From Candidatus Cryptobacteroides merdavium (GTDB lineage Bacteria > Bacteroidota > Bacteroidia > Bacteroidales > UBA932): a stretch of DNA of 64,000 nt. Location of the stretch: assembly GCA_017694755.1 (NCBI GenBank), contig JADIMO010000035.1:16581-80580 (forward strand), written 5' to 3'. Positions 19,671 through 28,675 of the stretch are shown piece after piece (the first letter of the stretch is position 1; each line of letters opens with the position of its first letter). The notes under the pieces were generated by a model. The model searched no databases. It was not told where the DNA came from and saw only the letters and a list, made by a program, of their open reading frames with translations. The position numbers and the translations under genes were made by a program.

Positions 19671-19831
19671 GCGGTTTTTTCGTATTTTTGCATTTTATGC
19701 CCATTGGTGGACACTGGGCCGGCGGTTGGGACAGATGGATTTCGAAGAAGTCCTTGACGGAAGTTCAGCGGATTCCCCGGGGCTTAACATAACGGACCCG
19801 ACGGGTTGGCATTAATTTAATTCATTGGACA

Positions 19832-20950
19832 ATGGCTGATTACAGGATTGTTGAAGTCAAGACAAAGAAGGACCTGAACAGGTTCATTTCATTTCCGGAC
19901 AAGCTTTACAAGGATTGTCCGCAATATGTGCCTGCACTCCATTCAGACCAGAGGAAGTCATTGACAAAGGTGGCTTCCCTGAAATATTGCACTCGGGTGA
20001 TGTGGCTTGCGATGGACGGGAAGAAGGTGGTTGGAAGGATATGCGGCATGATCAACCCGCGGTACAATGAGAGGTACGGTACAAAGAGGGCCCGCTTCGG
20101 ATGGTTTGACACGATAAACGACATCGAGGTCGCAAGGCTGCTGCTCGGCACTGCGGAAAAATGGGCGAAGGAGCAGGGAATGAATGAGATACACGGACCT
20201 CTCTATTACAATACCCTCGGAAAGCAGGGAATGCTTGTGGAGGGCTTCGAGAATCTGGCACCGTTCAACTGCATCTACAATTATCCGTATTACAATGACT
20301 TTGTCACTGCTCTCGGCTATGTTAAGGAATGCGACTGGCTGCAGTACAGGATGAAGGCCGACCAGGGTGTTCCGCCGAAGATGGCGGCTATTGCAGAGAG
20401 GCTCCAGGAAAGATATAGTCTTACGGTAGGCGACATAGACAGCCTGAAGCATGACAAGGCACTTGTGAGGGAGTTTTTCCGCATCTACAATGAGAGTTTT
20501 GCGGAAAGTGTATATAATTTCGTTCCTTTTACCGATGAGGAGATAGAAGAAGAGGCTGCCCAGACCATCGGGCTTCTTGACAAAAGGCTGTGCTGTTTTC
20601 TCCTTGATGAGAACAAGGAGATTGCGGCATTCGGAATTTCGTTCCCGAGCATATCCAAGGCGCTGCAGAAGGCAAAGGGCTCGATGTTCCCGTTCGGGTG
20701 GATCCATTTCCTTAAGGCACTGAAAAAGTTCGACACGATAGACCTGATGCTCAACGGGGCTGCCCCGAAGTGGCAGAACACAGGCGTGTCATCCGTCTTC
20801 CACTGCATAATGGCCCGCAAGTATCAGGAGAATGAAGTGAAATGGGCCATTGCAAACCCTCAGATAGAGACCAACCTGGCAGTGAATGTATGGGACCGTT
20901 ATGAGCATGAGCTCTACATGAGGAGAAGATGTTACATCAAGTCTATCTGA
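19832..20950 (+). CDS. Large GNAT-like N-acyltransferase, YghO-like
   Basis: YRIVEVKTKKDLNRFISFPDKLYKDCPQYVPALHSDQRKSL; GRICGMINPRYNERY; EIHGPLYYNTLGKQGMLVEGFE. Confidence 0.7.
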   Translation: MADYRIVEVKTKKDLNRFISFPDKLYKDCPQYVPALHSDQRKSLTKVASLKYCTRVMWLAMDGKKVVGRICGMINPRYNERYGTKRARFGWFDTINDIEVARLLLGTAEKWAKEQGMNEIHGPLYYNTLGKQGMLVEGFENLAPFNCIYNYPYYNDFVTALGYVKECDWLQYRMKADQGVPPKMAAIAERLQERYSLTVGDIDSLKHDKALVREFFRIYNESFAESVYNFVPFTDEEIEEEAAQTIGLLDKRLCCFLLDENKEIAAFGISFPSISKALQKAKGSMFPFGWIHFLKALKKFDTIDLMLNGAAPKWQNTGVSSVFHCIMARKYQENEVKWAIANPQIETNLAVNVWDRYEHELYMRRRCYIKSI

Positions 20951-20971
20951 AAATTTATCTGATTGATCATT

Positions 20972-22057
20972 ATGGCAGAGAACAATACATTGCTTGAAAA
21001 GGTCCTGGGACTTCAGGACAGATACGAATCGCTGCAGGCCCAGCTTTCTGACCCTGCGGTGATTTCCGACATGAAGAAATATGTGCAGCTCAACAAGGAG
21101 TACAAGGAACTGGCCCCCATCATAAAGGCAGGGCAGGAATACAAGAAGATGATGGAGGATTATGAGGCCGCGAAGGACATAATCGCCCATGAGAAGGACG
21201 AGGAACTTAGGGAAATGGCAAAGGAGGAGCTGGCGGAGATAGAGCCGAAGATTCCTGACATGGAGCAGAACATAAAGCTGCTTCTGATTCCGGCCGACCC
21301 TCAGGACAGTAAGAATGCCATCATGGAAATCCGCGGAGGCACAGGAGGTGATGAGGCAGCCATCTTTGCCGGTGACCTTTTCCGCATGTATTCCAAGTAT
21401 GTGGAGCGCAGGGGATGGAAACTGGAGGTCACGAACCAGTCTGAAGGTGCTGCCGGAGGCTTCAAGGAGATAGTCTTCAAGGTGTCCGGGGACGGTGTCT
21501 ACGGCGTGCTCAAATACGAGTCCGGAGTGCATCGTGTGCAGCGTGTGCCGCAGACCGAGACACAGGGCAGGGTGCATACTTCTGCTGCATCCGTGGCAGT
21601 GCTTCCGGAGGCTGACGAGTTCGACATCGAGCTGAACATGAATGATATCCGCAAGGACACATTTTGCTCCTCAGGTCCGGGAGGCCAGTCGGTCAACACA
21701 ACCTATTCGGCTATCCGCCTCACCCATATCCCATCCGGAATCGTGGTGCAGTGCCAGGACGAGAAGTCGCAGCTGAAGAATTTCGACAAGGCCCTTGCCG
21801 AGCTGCGCACAAGGCTCTACAATATGGAGTATGAAAAATATCTGAACGAGATTTCCGCCAAGAGGAAGACGATGGTCTCCACAGGTGACCGCTCTGCGAA
21901 AATCCGTACATACAACTATCCTCAGTCCCGTGTCACGGACCACAGGATCAATTACACCATGTACAATCTCCCTGTCTTCATGGACGGGGACATCCAGGAG
22001 GTGCTGGACCAGCTGCAGATAGCCGAGAATGCGGAGCGTCTGAAGGCTGCGGAATAA
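20972..22057 (+). CDS. prfA: Peptide chain release factor 1
   Basis: [44 protein letters not shown]. Confidence 0.97.
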   Translation: MAENNTLLEKVLGLQDRYESLQAQLSDPAVISDMKKYVQLNKEYKELAPIIKAGQEYKKMMEDYEAAKDIIAHEKDEELREMAKEELAEIEPKIPDMEQNIKLLLIPADPQDSKNAIMEIRGGTGGDEAAIFAGDLFRMYSKYVERRGWKLEVTNQSEGAAGGFKEIVFKVSGDGVYGVLKYESGVHRVQRVPQTETQGRVHTSAASVAVLPEADEFDIELNMNDIRKDTFCSSGPGGQSVNTTYSAIRLTHIPSGIVVQCQDEKSQLKNFDKALAELRTRLYNMEYEKYLNEISAKRKTMVSTGDRSAKIRTYNYPQSRVTDHRINYTMYNLPVFMDGDIQEVLDQLQIAENAERLKAAE

Positions 22058-22088
22058 TTGCCGGCAGGCAGTCTGTGCCTGCGGTGTC

Positions 22089-22118
22089 AGTGTGCTTGGT
22101 AACCACTTAAAAAACAAG
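22089..22118 (+). promoter_or_regulatory. Candidate preQ1-I-like riboswitch aptamer (H-type pseudoknot)
   Basis: P1 AGTG(22089-22092)/CACT(22104-22107); P2 CTTG(22095-22098)/CAAG(22115-22118); GTAAC loop; A-rich L3 TAAAAAA; start codon of a queuosine-precursor transporter at 22122. Confidence 0.5.
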
Positions 22119-22121
22119 AAA

Positions 22122-22871
22122 ATGCAGAAAAATTCCAATCTTCCGTCCGACGGGCTGCAGGTCCGCCGGAGGGTTTCGGGCGGCAGCCCGGGGCAGCGCA
22201 CGATGCTGTCCGTTCCGTTCGTGCTGATGGCCATTGTGTTCAATGTGTGCCTGATAGCATCCAATCTTTTTGAAACCAAGGTGTTTGAGGCGGGTCCCCT
22301 TGCATTGACCGGGGGCGTCATCATATTTCCCGTGTCATACATCATAAATGACTGCATAGTCGAGGTGTGGGGCTACAAAAAGGCCCGTCTCGTCATCTGG
22401 ACGGGCTTTGCCATGAATTTCTTCGTGGTGGCCATGGCCCAGATAGTGCGTCTTCTCCCTGCAGCCCCGTTCTGGGACGGAGGGGAGCATTTTGACTATA
22501 TCTTTGCTCTTGCCCCGAGGGTCACGCTTGCCTCCCTGCTGGCTTTCCTTGCCGGTTCCACAGTCAATGCCTATGTCATGAGCAGGATGAAGGTAGCTTC
22601 GAAGGGCAGGAGATTTTCCGTGAGGGCTGTGGTGTCGTCCGTCTGCGGGGAGACCGTTGATTCCCTCATATTCTTTCCGATAGCATTCTGGGGCATAGGG
22701 GCTGAAAACATGCTGAGGCTGATGCTCCTGCAGATTGTCCTGAAGACGGCGTACGAGGTGGTTATCCTGCCTGTGACCAATGCCGTCGTCCGTGCAGTCA
22801 AGAAATACGAGGGAGTGGACACATTCGACTCGGGCATTTCATATAACCCATTCCGGATAACCGACATCTGA
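22122..22871 (+). CDS. yhhQ: Queuosine precursor transporter (YhhQ/VUT family)
   Basis: Multi-TM; VCLIASNLFETKVFEAGPLALTGGVIIFPVSYIINDCIVEVWGYKKARLVIWTGF; followed by queC and queF. Confidence 0.92.
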   Translation: MQKNSNLPSDGLQVRRRVSGGSPGQRTMLSVPFVLMAIVFNVCLIASNLFETKVFEAGPLALTGGVIIFPVSYIINDCIVEVWGYKKARLVIWTGFAMNFFVVAMAQIVRLLPAAPFWDGGEHFDYIFALAPRVTLASLLAFLAGSTVNAYVMSRMKVASKGRRFSVRAVVSSVCGETVDSLIFFPIAFWGIGAENMLRLMLLQIVLKTAYEVVILPVTNAVVRAVKKYEGVDTFDSGISYNPFRITDI

Positions 22872-22946
22872 ATCTCCGGACAACTGACATCTGCGATGAG
22901 GCATCCCGGGCCCGGTCGAGGGATATGTAATTATTAGACATTAAAT

Positions 22947-23672
22947 ATGAAATTGGATAAGGAAAAGGCACTTGTAGTGTTCAGCGGCGGCCAGGATTCT
23001 TCCACCTGCCTCTTCTGGGCATTGAAGCATTTCAAGGAAGTGCAGGCAATCACATTCACCTACGGGCAGAAACATAGCCTGGAGGTGAAGATGGCCGCCG
23101 CATTGGCGGAAAAGGCGGGAGTCAGTCTTGCTCTGATGGATGTCCCGCTCATCGGGCAGCTCGGAAGCAATTCTTTGACCGACCCGACAATCACTATGGA
23201 CGAGGAAAAGCCGGAAGGCTCGTTCCCCAATACTTTTGTCCCGGGGAGGAACCTGTTTTTCCTGAGCATAGCCGCAGTGCATGCAAGGGAGCACGGCATC
23301 ATGAATATCGTGACAGGCGTTTCTCAGACGGATTTCAGCGGCTACCCTGACTGCAGGGACTCTTTCATCAGGTCGCTGAATGTCACTCTCAATCTTGCTA
23401 TGGACGAGCAGTTTGTGATACATACCCCGCTGATGTGGCTTGACAAGGCGCAGACCTGGGCACTTGCCGATGAGTTGGGCGTGCTGGAAATCATCAGGAA
23501 CGAAACATTGACATGCTACAACGGCATCCCGGGCGACGGATGCGGGCATTGCCCTGCCTGCAGGCTCCGCCGTGCCGGTCTGGAAACATATCTTCAGCAG
23601 AAAGAAACCGATTTTCAACATCGGGAGAACGATTTTCAACAGAAACAGACAAATGGAAAACAGGGAGAATGA
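22947..23672 (+). CDS. queC: 7-cyano-7-deazaguanine synthase
   Basis: [73 protein letters not shown]. Confidence 0.96.
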   Translation: MKLDKEKALVVFSGGQDSSTCLFWALKHFKEVQAITFTYGQKHSLEVKMAAALAEKAGVSLALMDVPLIGQLGSNSLTDPTITMDEEKPEGSFPNTFVPGRNLFFLSIAAVHAREHGIMNIVTGVSQTDFSGYPDCRDSFIRSLNVTLNLAMDEQFVIHTPLMWLDKAQTWALADELGVLEIIRNETLTCYNGIPGDGCGHCPACRLRRAGLETYLQQKETDFQHRENDFQQKQTNGKQGE

Positions 23673-24111
23673 GGGACTTCAGGCCCTCGGGAAAAAGACT
23701 GAATACAGGAGCGACTATGCTCCTGAAGTGCTGGAGACCTTCGAGAACCGGCATCAGGACAATGATTATTGGGTCAGGTTCAACTGCCCGGAATTCACAA
23801 GCCTCTGCCCCATCACCGGGCAACCGGACTTTGCGGAGATACGCATAAGCTATATCCCGGATGTGAAGATGGTTGAGAGCAAGAGCCTGAAGCTCTATCT
23901 TTTCAGCTACAGGAACCACGGGGATTTTCATGAGGACTGCGTGAACAAGATAATGAAGGACCTTATCAGGCTGATGGACCCGAAATACATCGAAGTGACG
24001 GGTTTTTTCACGCCGCGCGGAGGCATATCAATCCATCCGTATGCCAATTATGGCCGCCCCGGTACTAAATATGCGGCTTTGGCGGAAAAAAGGCTGGCGG
24101 AGCATGAATGA
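23653..24111 (+). CDS. queF: NADPH-dependent 7-cyano-7-deazaguanine reductase
   Basis: [48 protein letters not shown]. Confidence 0.95.
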   Translation: MENRENEGLQALGKKTEYRSDYAPEVLETFENRHQDNDYWVRFNCPEFTSLCPITGQPDFAEIRISYIPDVKMVESKSLKLYLFSYRNHGDFHEDCVNKIMKDLIRLMDPKYIEVTGFFTPRGGISIHPYANYGRPGTKYAALAEKRLAEHE

Positions 24112-24171
24112 CACTGTGCGGAATCTGTACGGTTTTTGCATATATGCCGCCTCGTGATAAAGAAACGACAA

Positions 24172-24666
24172 ATGAAGAAGATAATCAATCCGTGGCTTGA
24201 TCTTGTCAAAGACGGCTACAACTGTTTCGGATGTGCCCCGTGCAATCCTTTCGGCCTGAAGATGGAATTCTATGAGGACGGGGACGAGATAGTGTCCTTC
24301 TGGAACTCTTCAGACAACTATCAGGGCTGGCTGCACACCCTTCATGGCGGCATCCAGTCCGCCATAATGGACGAGATAGCCGCCTGGGTGATGGCCCGTA
24401 AGCTTCAGCGTGCAGGCATGACCACCAATCTGGACATCAAGTTCAAGAAGCCTGTGCCTACAGGGCCTGATGTCAGGATAGAGGTCAGGGCTCACATAAA
24501 GGAAATGAAACGCAATTTCGCCTTCATATCCGCCCGCATCATTTATCAGGGCGAGGTGTGTTCCGAGGCCGAAATGACCTACTACTGCTTCTCTCCTGAG
24601 AAGTCCGCCTCCGACTTCTATTTCCGAGGTTGCGAAGTGGAGGATGATGGTTCCTCGGGGGAGTAA
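24172..24666 (+). CDS. PaaI-family hotdog thioesterase
   Basis: GYNCFGCAPCNPFGLKMEF...GWLHTLHGGIQSAIMDEIAAWVM...TTNLDIKFKKPVPTG. Confidence 0.85.
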   Translation: MKKIINPWLDLVKDGYNCFGCAPCNPFGLKMEFYEDGDEIVSFWNSSDNYQGWLHTLHGGIQSAIMDEIAAWVMARKLQRAGMTTNLDIKFKKPVPTGPDVRIEVRAHIKEMKRNFAFISARIIYQGEVCSEAEMTYYCFSPEKSASDFYFRGCEVEDDGSSGE

Positions 24667-24712
24667 ATCAGTCGGATTCCGGACAAGCCAGGAATGGCCG
24701 TATATTAAAGAA

Positions 24713-24749
24713 AAACCCTATCAGACTCCAGTGGAGAATGACAGGGTTT
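24713..24749. terminator. Hairpin terminator candidate (recurrent ACCCTxTCA/TGACAGGGT family, copy 1)
   Basis: AAACCCTATCA...TGACAGGGTTT with inner CTCC/GGAG stem, between convergent genes. Confidence 0.7.
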
Positions 24750-24767
24750 ATTCTTTGGGTGAAAGGA

Positions 24768-25196
24768 CTATTCTTCCTTCTTGCTGTCAACGAGTGCAAA
24801 AGACAGGTTGCCTTTGCAGCACAGCTTGCCGTCCACTTTGAGCGAAGCTTCGGTGAAGAAGATCATACCTCTTCTGCCGGTGAGCCTTGCAGTGATCTCG
24901 CAGAGGTCACCGGGGCGGACAATGTTCTTGAAACGGACATTGTCGATGCCGCTGTAGAGCGTTGTGCGGCCTTTCAGCTCGTCTTTCACAAGCAGGGCGC
25001 AGCTCTGGGCCATGATTTCACACTGGATGACTCCGGGCACTATAGGATTGCCAGGGAAATGTCCCCTGCAGAAGAATTCATCTTCCTTTATCCTGTACTT
25101 GGCATGTGCAATGCCTTCAGCGTCGATTTCGATTTCATCGACCAGAAGCATCGGCTCGCGGTGAGGCAGGTATTCCTTAAGTTCTTCTCTGTTCAT
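24768..25196 (-). CDS. fabZ: 3-hydroxyacyl-ACP dehydratase FabZ-like
   Basis: YLPHREPMLLVDEI; CRGHFPGNPIVPGVIQCEIMAQSCA. Confidence 0.88.
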   Translation of the reverse strand: MNREELKEYLPHREPMLLVDEIEIDAEGIAHAKYRIKEDEFFCRGHFPGNPIVPGVIQCEIMAQSCALLVKDELKGRTTLYSGIDNVRFKNIVRPGDLCEITARLTGRRGMIFFTEASLKVDGKLCCKGNLSFALVDSKKEE

Positions 25197-25240
25197 TTTG
25201 ATCGGTATTTTGGAATCAGGTTTCAGTACTTGGCCGCCGG

Positions 25241-26500
25241 CTATTCTTCAACTTTTCTGAATGCCACGCAACCGTTGTGTCCTCCGAAGCCGAGAGAGTC
25301 GGATATCGCGATGGTGAGATCCACCTTTTCAGGCTTGTTCGGGGTATAGTTGAGGTCACATTCAGGATCAGGAGTGTCGAGGTTGATGGTAGGCGGCACA
25401 ATTCCGTTGGTGAGGGCGAGAACTGCGGCGATTGCCTCCACGGCACCTGTGGCACCGAGCATGTGTCCTGTCATGGACTTGGTGGAGCAGATGTGGGCCT
25501 TGTAGGCATCGTCCCCAAGGGCCATTTTGAATGTCTTGGTCTCAAGCGAGTCGTTGAGGGCTGTTCCTGTTCCGTGTGCATTGATGTGGAGCACATCGGA
25601 TGACGGATTGTAGCCGGCCTCTTCGAGAGCCATCTTCACTGCGGCAGCCTGAGTCTTGCAGTCTGTCCTTGGGGCAGTCATATGGTATGCATCGCAGGTG
25701 TTGCCGTATCCGCATACTTCGGCGATGATCTTCGCCCCGCGGGCCTTGGCATGCTCATATTCCTCGAGGACGAGCATTCCGGCTCCTTCTCCCATCACGA
25801 ATCCGCCCCTGTTGGCGTTGAACGGAAGGGAAGCGTATTTAGGGTCTTCAGACCTTGAAAGCGCCTTGGCATTGGCGAAGCCTGCTATTCCGAGAGGAAT
25901 TGTGGCTGCCTCTGAGCCTCCGGCGATGATTGCATCTGCATATCCGTGCATTATGGCCCTGTATGCCTCACCCACGGTGTGTGTTGATGTGGCGCAAGCC
26001 GTCACGACCGGAACGCAGGGACCGCAGAGATTGTGGCGGATGGCTATGTTGCCTGCTGCCATGTTGGCTATCATGGTCGGGATGAAGAGAGGGGATATCC
26101 ATTTTGCCCCGTCCTTGATCATCTTCTCGCTTTCCTTGTACTGTGTGCTGAATCCTCCGATTCCGGAGCCTACATATACACCGAAACGCATCGGGTCGAT
26201 GTTCCCGTCTTCCCCTTCCGATGCCTTCAGCCCGGACTGCCTTATGGCCTCATTTGCGGCGGCCACGGCAAAGACGGAAAACTTGTCCTGCTTTCTTGCA
26301 AATGCAGGCTCTACGCCATAATCTGCCGGATTGAAGTCCTTGACCTCGCCGGCCACCTTTGCAGGAAGGTCGTCAGTCGGGAATGCCTTGATGAAATCGA
26401 TGCCGCAGACTCCTGCAAGAAGGTTGTTCCAGAAATCGTTGACATTGTTCCCGACAGGCGATATGACGCCCATTCCGGTTATTACCACTCTTTTGTTCAT
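25241..26500 (-). CDS. fabF: Beta-ketoacyl-ACP synthase II
   Basis: MNKRVVITGMGVISPVGNNV; VVTACATSTHTVGEAYR; HINAHGTGTALND; KSMTGHMLGATGAVE. Confidence 0.96.
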   Translation of the reverse strand: MNKRVVITGMGVISPVGNNVNDFWNNLLAGVCGIDFIKAFPTDDLPAKVAGEVKDFNPADYGVEPAFARKQDKFSVFAVAAANEAIRQSGLKASEGEDGNIDPMRFGVYVGSGIGGFSTQYKESEKMIKDGAKWISPLFIPTMIANMAAGNIAIRHNLCGPCVPVVTACATSTHTVGEAYRAIMHGYADAIIAGGSEAATIPLGIAGFANAKALSRSEDPKYASLPFNANRGGFVMGEGAGMLVLEEYEHAKARGAKIIAEVCGYGNTCDAYHMTAPRTDCKTQAAAVKMALEEAGYNPSSDVLHINAHGTGTALNDSLETKTFKMALGDDAYKAHICSTKSMTGHMLGATGAVEAIAAVLALTNGIVPPTINLDTPDPECDLNYTPNKPEKVDLTIAISDSLGFGGHNGCVAFRKVEE

Positions 26501-26548
26501 ATTCGTCCTTGTTATTGTTATGTTAGGTAAATGTGCGTCATCCTTGTG

Positions 26549-27493
26549 TTATGCCAGAAGTTCCGGTGCCCCTGAGAGAAGCTTTTCTGCACCTCCTATA
26601 AGGTCTTCGATGATTGCCTTTGCAGGCTCGATCTTCTTGACCATTCCGGCGCATTCTCCTGCCATGTAGCTTCCGTTAGGGTCGCCTTCCTTGACAGCCT
26701 TGCGGAGGGCTCCCGTACCGAAGGCAAGTATTTCCTCCGGTTTCACTGCCGGATCGGACTCCATCTTTGCGAAAGTCTTGGAGAACGGGGTCTTGAGTGA
26801 CCGTACCGGATGGCCGAGGGTCTTTCCTGTCACGATTGTGGAGATGTCGGTGGCCTTGAGGATCTTGTCCTTGTAGTTCTGGTGGACGGTGCATTCCTCG
26901 GCAGAGAGGAAGCGCGTACCTACCTGTACTGCATCTGCACCGAGCATGAAGGCTGCAGCCACTCCTCTTCCGTCACAGATTCCGCCTGCGGCAATCACAG
27001 GGATGTCGAGGGCATCGACCACCTGAGGGATGAGGGCCATTGTGTGCAGCTCTCCGACATGTCCGCCTGACTCTGCTCCTTCAGCCACCACTGCAGTTGC
27101 CCCGATGGCCTGCATCTTGAGGGCAAGGGCCACTGATGCCACCACCGGAATCACCTTGATGCCGGCGGCCTTCCATGCCTCCATGTACTGGGCAGGGGAG
27201 CCTGCACCTGTCGTGAGGATCTTGACGCCTTCTTCAATCACCATCTGGGCAATCTCACCGGCATTCGGTGCCTGGAGCATGATGTTTACTCCGAAAGGCT
27301 TGTCGGTAAGTTCCTTGCATTTCCTGATTTCATTCCTTACGGCCTCTGTTCCGGCATTGATTGAGGATATGAGGCCGAGACCGCCGGCATTAGACACGGC
27401 AGCCGCAAGTGAAGCGTCGGCAACCCATGCCATACCGCCCTGGAATACGGGATAGCTGATGCCGAGTATTTCGCAGATTCTACTTTTTATCAT
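26549..27493 (-). CDS. fabK: FabK-like FMN-dependent enoyl-ACP reductase / 2-nitropropane dioxygenase family
   Basis: MIKSRICEILGISYPVFQGGMAWVADASLAAAVSNAGGLGLI; AEGAESGGHVGELHTMALIPQVVDALDIPVIAAGGI; flanked by fabF and fabH. Confidence 0.9.
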   Translation of the reverse strand: MIKSRICEILGISYPVFQGGMAWVADASLAAAVSNAGGLGLISSINAGTEAVRNEIRKCKELTDKPFGVNIMLQAPNAGEIAQMVIEEGVKILTTGAGSPAQYMEAWKAAGIKVIPVVASVALALKMQAIGATAVVAEGAESGGHVGELHTMALIPQVVDALDIPVIAAGGICDGRGVAAAFMLGADAVQVGTRFLSAEECTVHQNYKDKILKATDISTIVTGKTLGHPVRSLKTPFSKTFAKMESDPAVKPEEILAFGTGALRKAVKEGDPNGSYMAGECAGMVKKIEPAKAIIEDLIGGAEKLLSGAPELLA

Positions 27494-27522
27494 TTTCGTC
27501 AGATTTAAGTTTGTTGTACAAT

Positions 27523-28470
27523 TTACCATTCCATTATCACGGCTCCGGAAATGAACCCGGCTCCGAATGCGCTCAGGGCTATGGTCTCGCCACGCTTGAT
27601 GATGCCGTTCCTGTTGCATTCGTCAAGCAGGATAGGGCAGCTTGCCGAAGATGAGTTGCCGTGGGTCTCGACATTGGTAGGGAACTTCTCATCCGGCTGC
27701 TCCAGAAAATCCTTGATGGAGCGGATTATGCGGATGTTGGCCTGGTGGAGCAGATAGTGGTCCACATCCCCTGCGGCCATCCCCAGCTTGTCGAGAAGAT
27801 ATTTGATGTCTCCAGTAGAGGCTTTCACTGCGAATTTGAACACATCCTGTCCTTTCATCTGGAGGGAAATGCTCTCCTCTTCCTTGGTGATATACGGAGT
27901 AGGCTCCAGCGTGCGTATCTGATAGAGCTTGTCAGTCGCGCTTGCAGCCGAGAGCTTTATCCCCTTTATGTTGTCACCCTCTGTCAGGACGGCGGCTCCT
28001 GCCCCGTCTCCGAAGAGGACGCATACGTTCCTGTCTTTCCAGCTTGTCATTCTTGTCGGCTCTTCGGCGCATACGATCAGCACATTCTTCACTCTGCCGG
28101 CTTTGTAGAATGACTCGGCTATGTCAAGGGCATAGATGAAACCTGCACATGCGCAGTTGATGTCCAGGCAAGGGCATGTCGCACCGATGGCCCCCTGGAT
28201 GATGCAGCTGAGGGAAGGCGTGACATATTCGTTGACCACATTGGAGCATATTATGAAATCCAGGTCTTCCGCCTTCATCCCCGCATTTTCGAGTGCCTTT
28301 TCCGCTGCGCTTGCAGCCAGATCCTCCAGTTTCTCGTCCGAGATGACATGCCTGTGCTTTATTCCGGTCCTCGGATATATCCAGGCATCGCTTGTGTCAA
28401 GAAATTCGGACAACATGTCGTTTGTCACAATCTTTTTGGGAATGGCACTTCCCGTTCCTATGATTTTCAT
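27523..28470 (-). CDS. fabH: Beta-ketoacyl-ACP synthase III
   Basis: MKIIGTGSAIPKKIVTNDML; DINCACAGFIYALDIA; HQANIRIIRSI; ETHGNSSSASCPILLDE. Confidence 0.95.
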   Translation of the reverse strand: MKIIGTGSAIPKKIVTNDMLSEFLDTSDAWIYPRTGIKHRHVISDEKLEDLAASAAEKALENAGMKAEDLDFIICSNVVNEYVTPSLSCIIQGAIGATCPCLDINCACAGFIYALDIAESFYKAGRVKNVLIVCAEEPTRMTSWKDRNVCVLFGDGAGAAVLTEGDNIKGIKLSAASATDKLYQIRTLEPTPYITKEEESISLQMKGQDVFKFAVKASTGDIKYLLDKLGMAAGDVDHYLLHQANIRIIRSIKDFLEQPDEKFPTNVETHGNSSSASCPILLDECNRNGIIKRGETIALSAFGAGFISGAVIMEW

Positions 28471-28626
28471 TTTGTGAGTGGAATTTAGTTGTTATTCCTA
28501 TGGTAAAAACATTTTCTTGAAACCGGACAAAATTACTTCCGATATTCCATTTTGGGAAATAATTGTGGCGATTTTTTCCGGTGAGTGGCAATAATACCTT
28601 TGAATATGCGCTTTATGTGGCGGAAT

Positions 28627-28658
28627 TTTGATATTTGTGGTGAAATTTGGTATCTTTG
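28627..28658 (+). promoter_or_regulatory. Bacteroidetes-type promoter
   Basis: TTTG (28627-28630) - N20 - TATCTTTG (28651-28658). Confidence 0.7.
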
Positions 28659-28675
28659 CAGGAAATTGAACGGAT

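Noticed and set aside
19624-19815. 63-aa ORF after tcdA
   Set aside because: Start lies inside tcdA in another frame; a promoter-like box and leader fit the region better
20789-21577. 262-aa - strand ORF
   Set aside because: Antisense to prfA and the GNAT gene; no motifs
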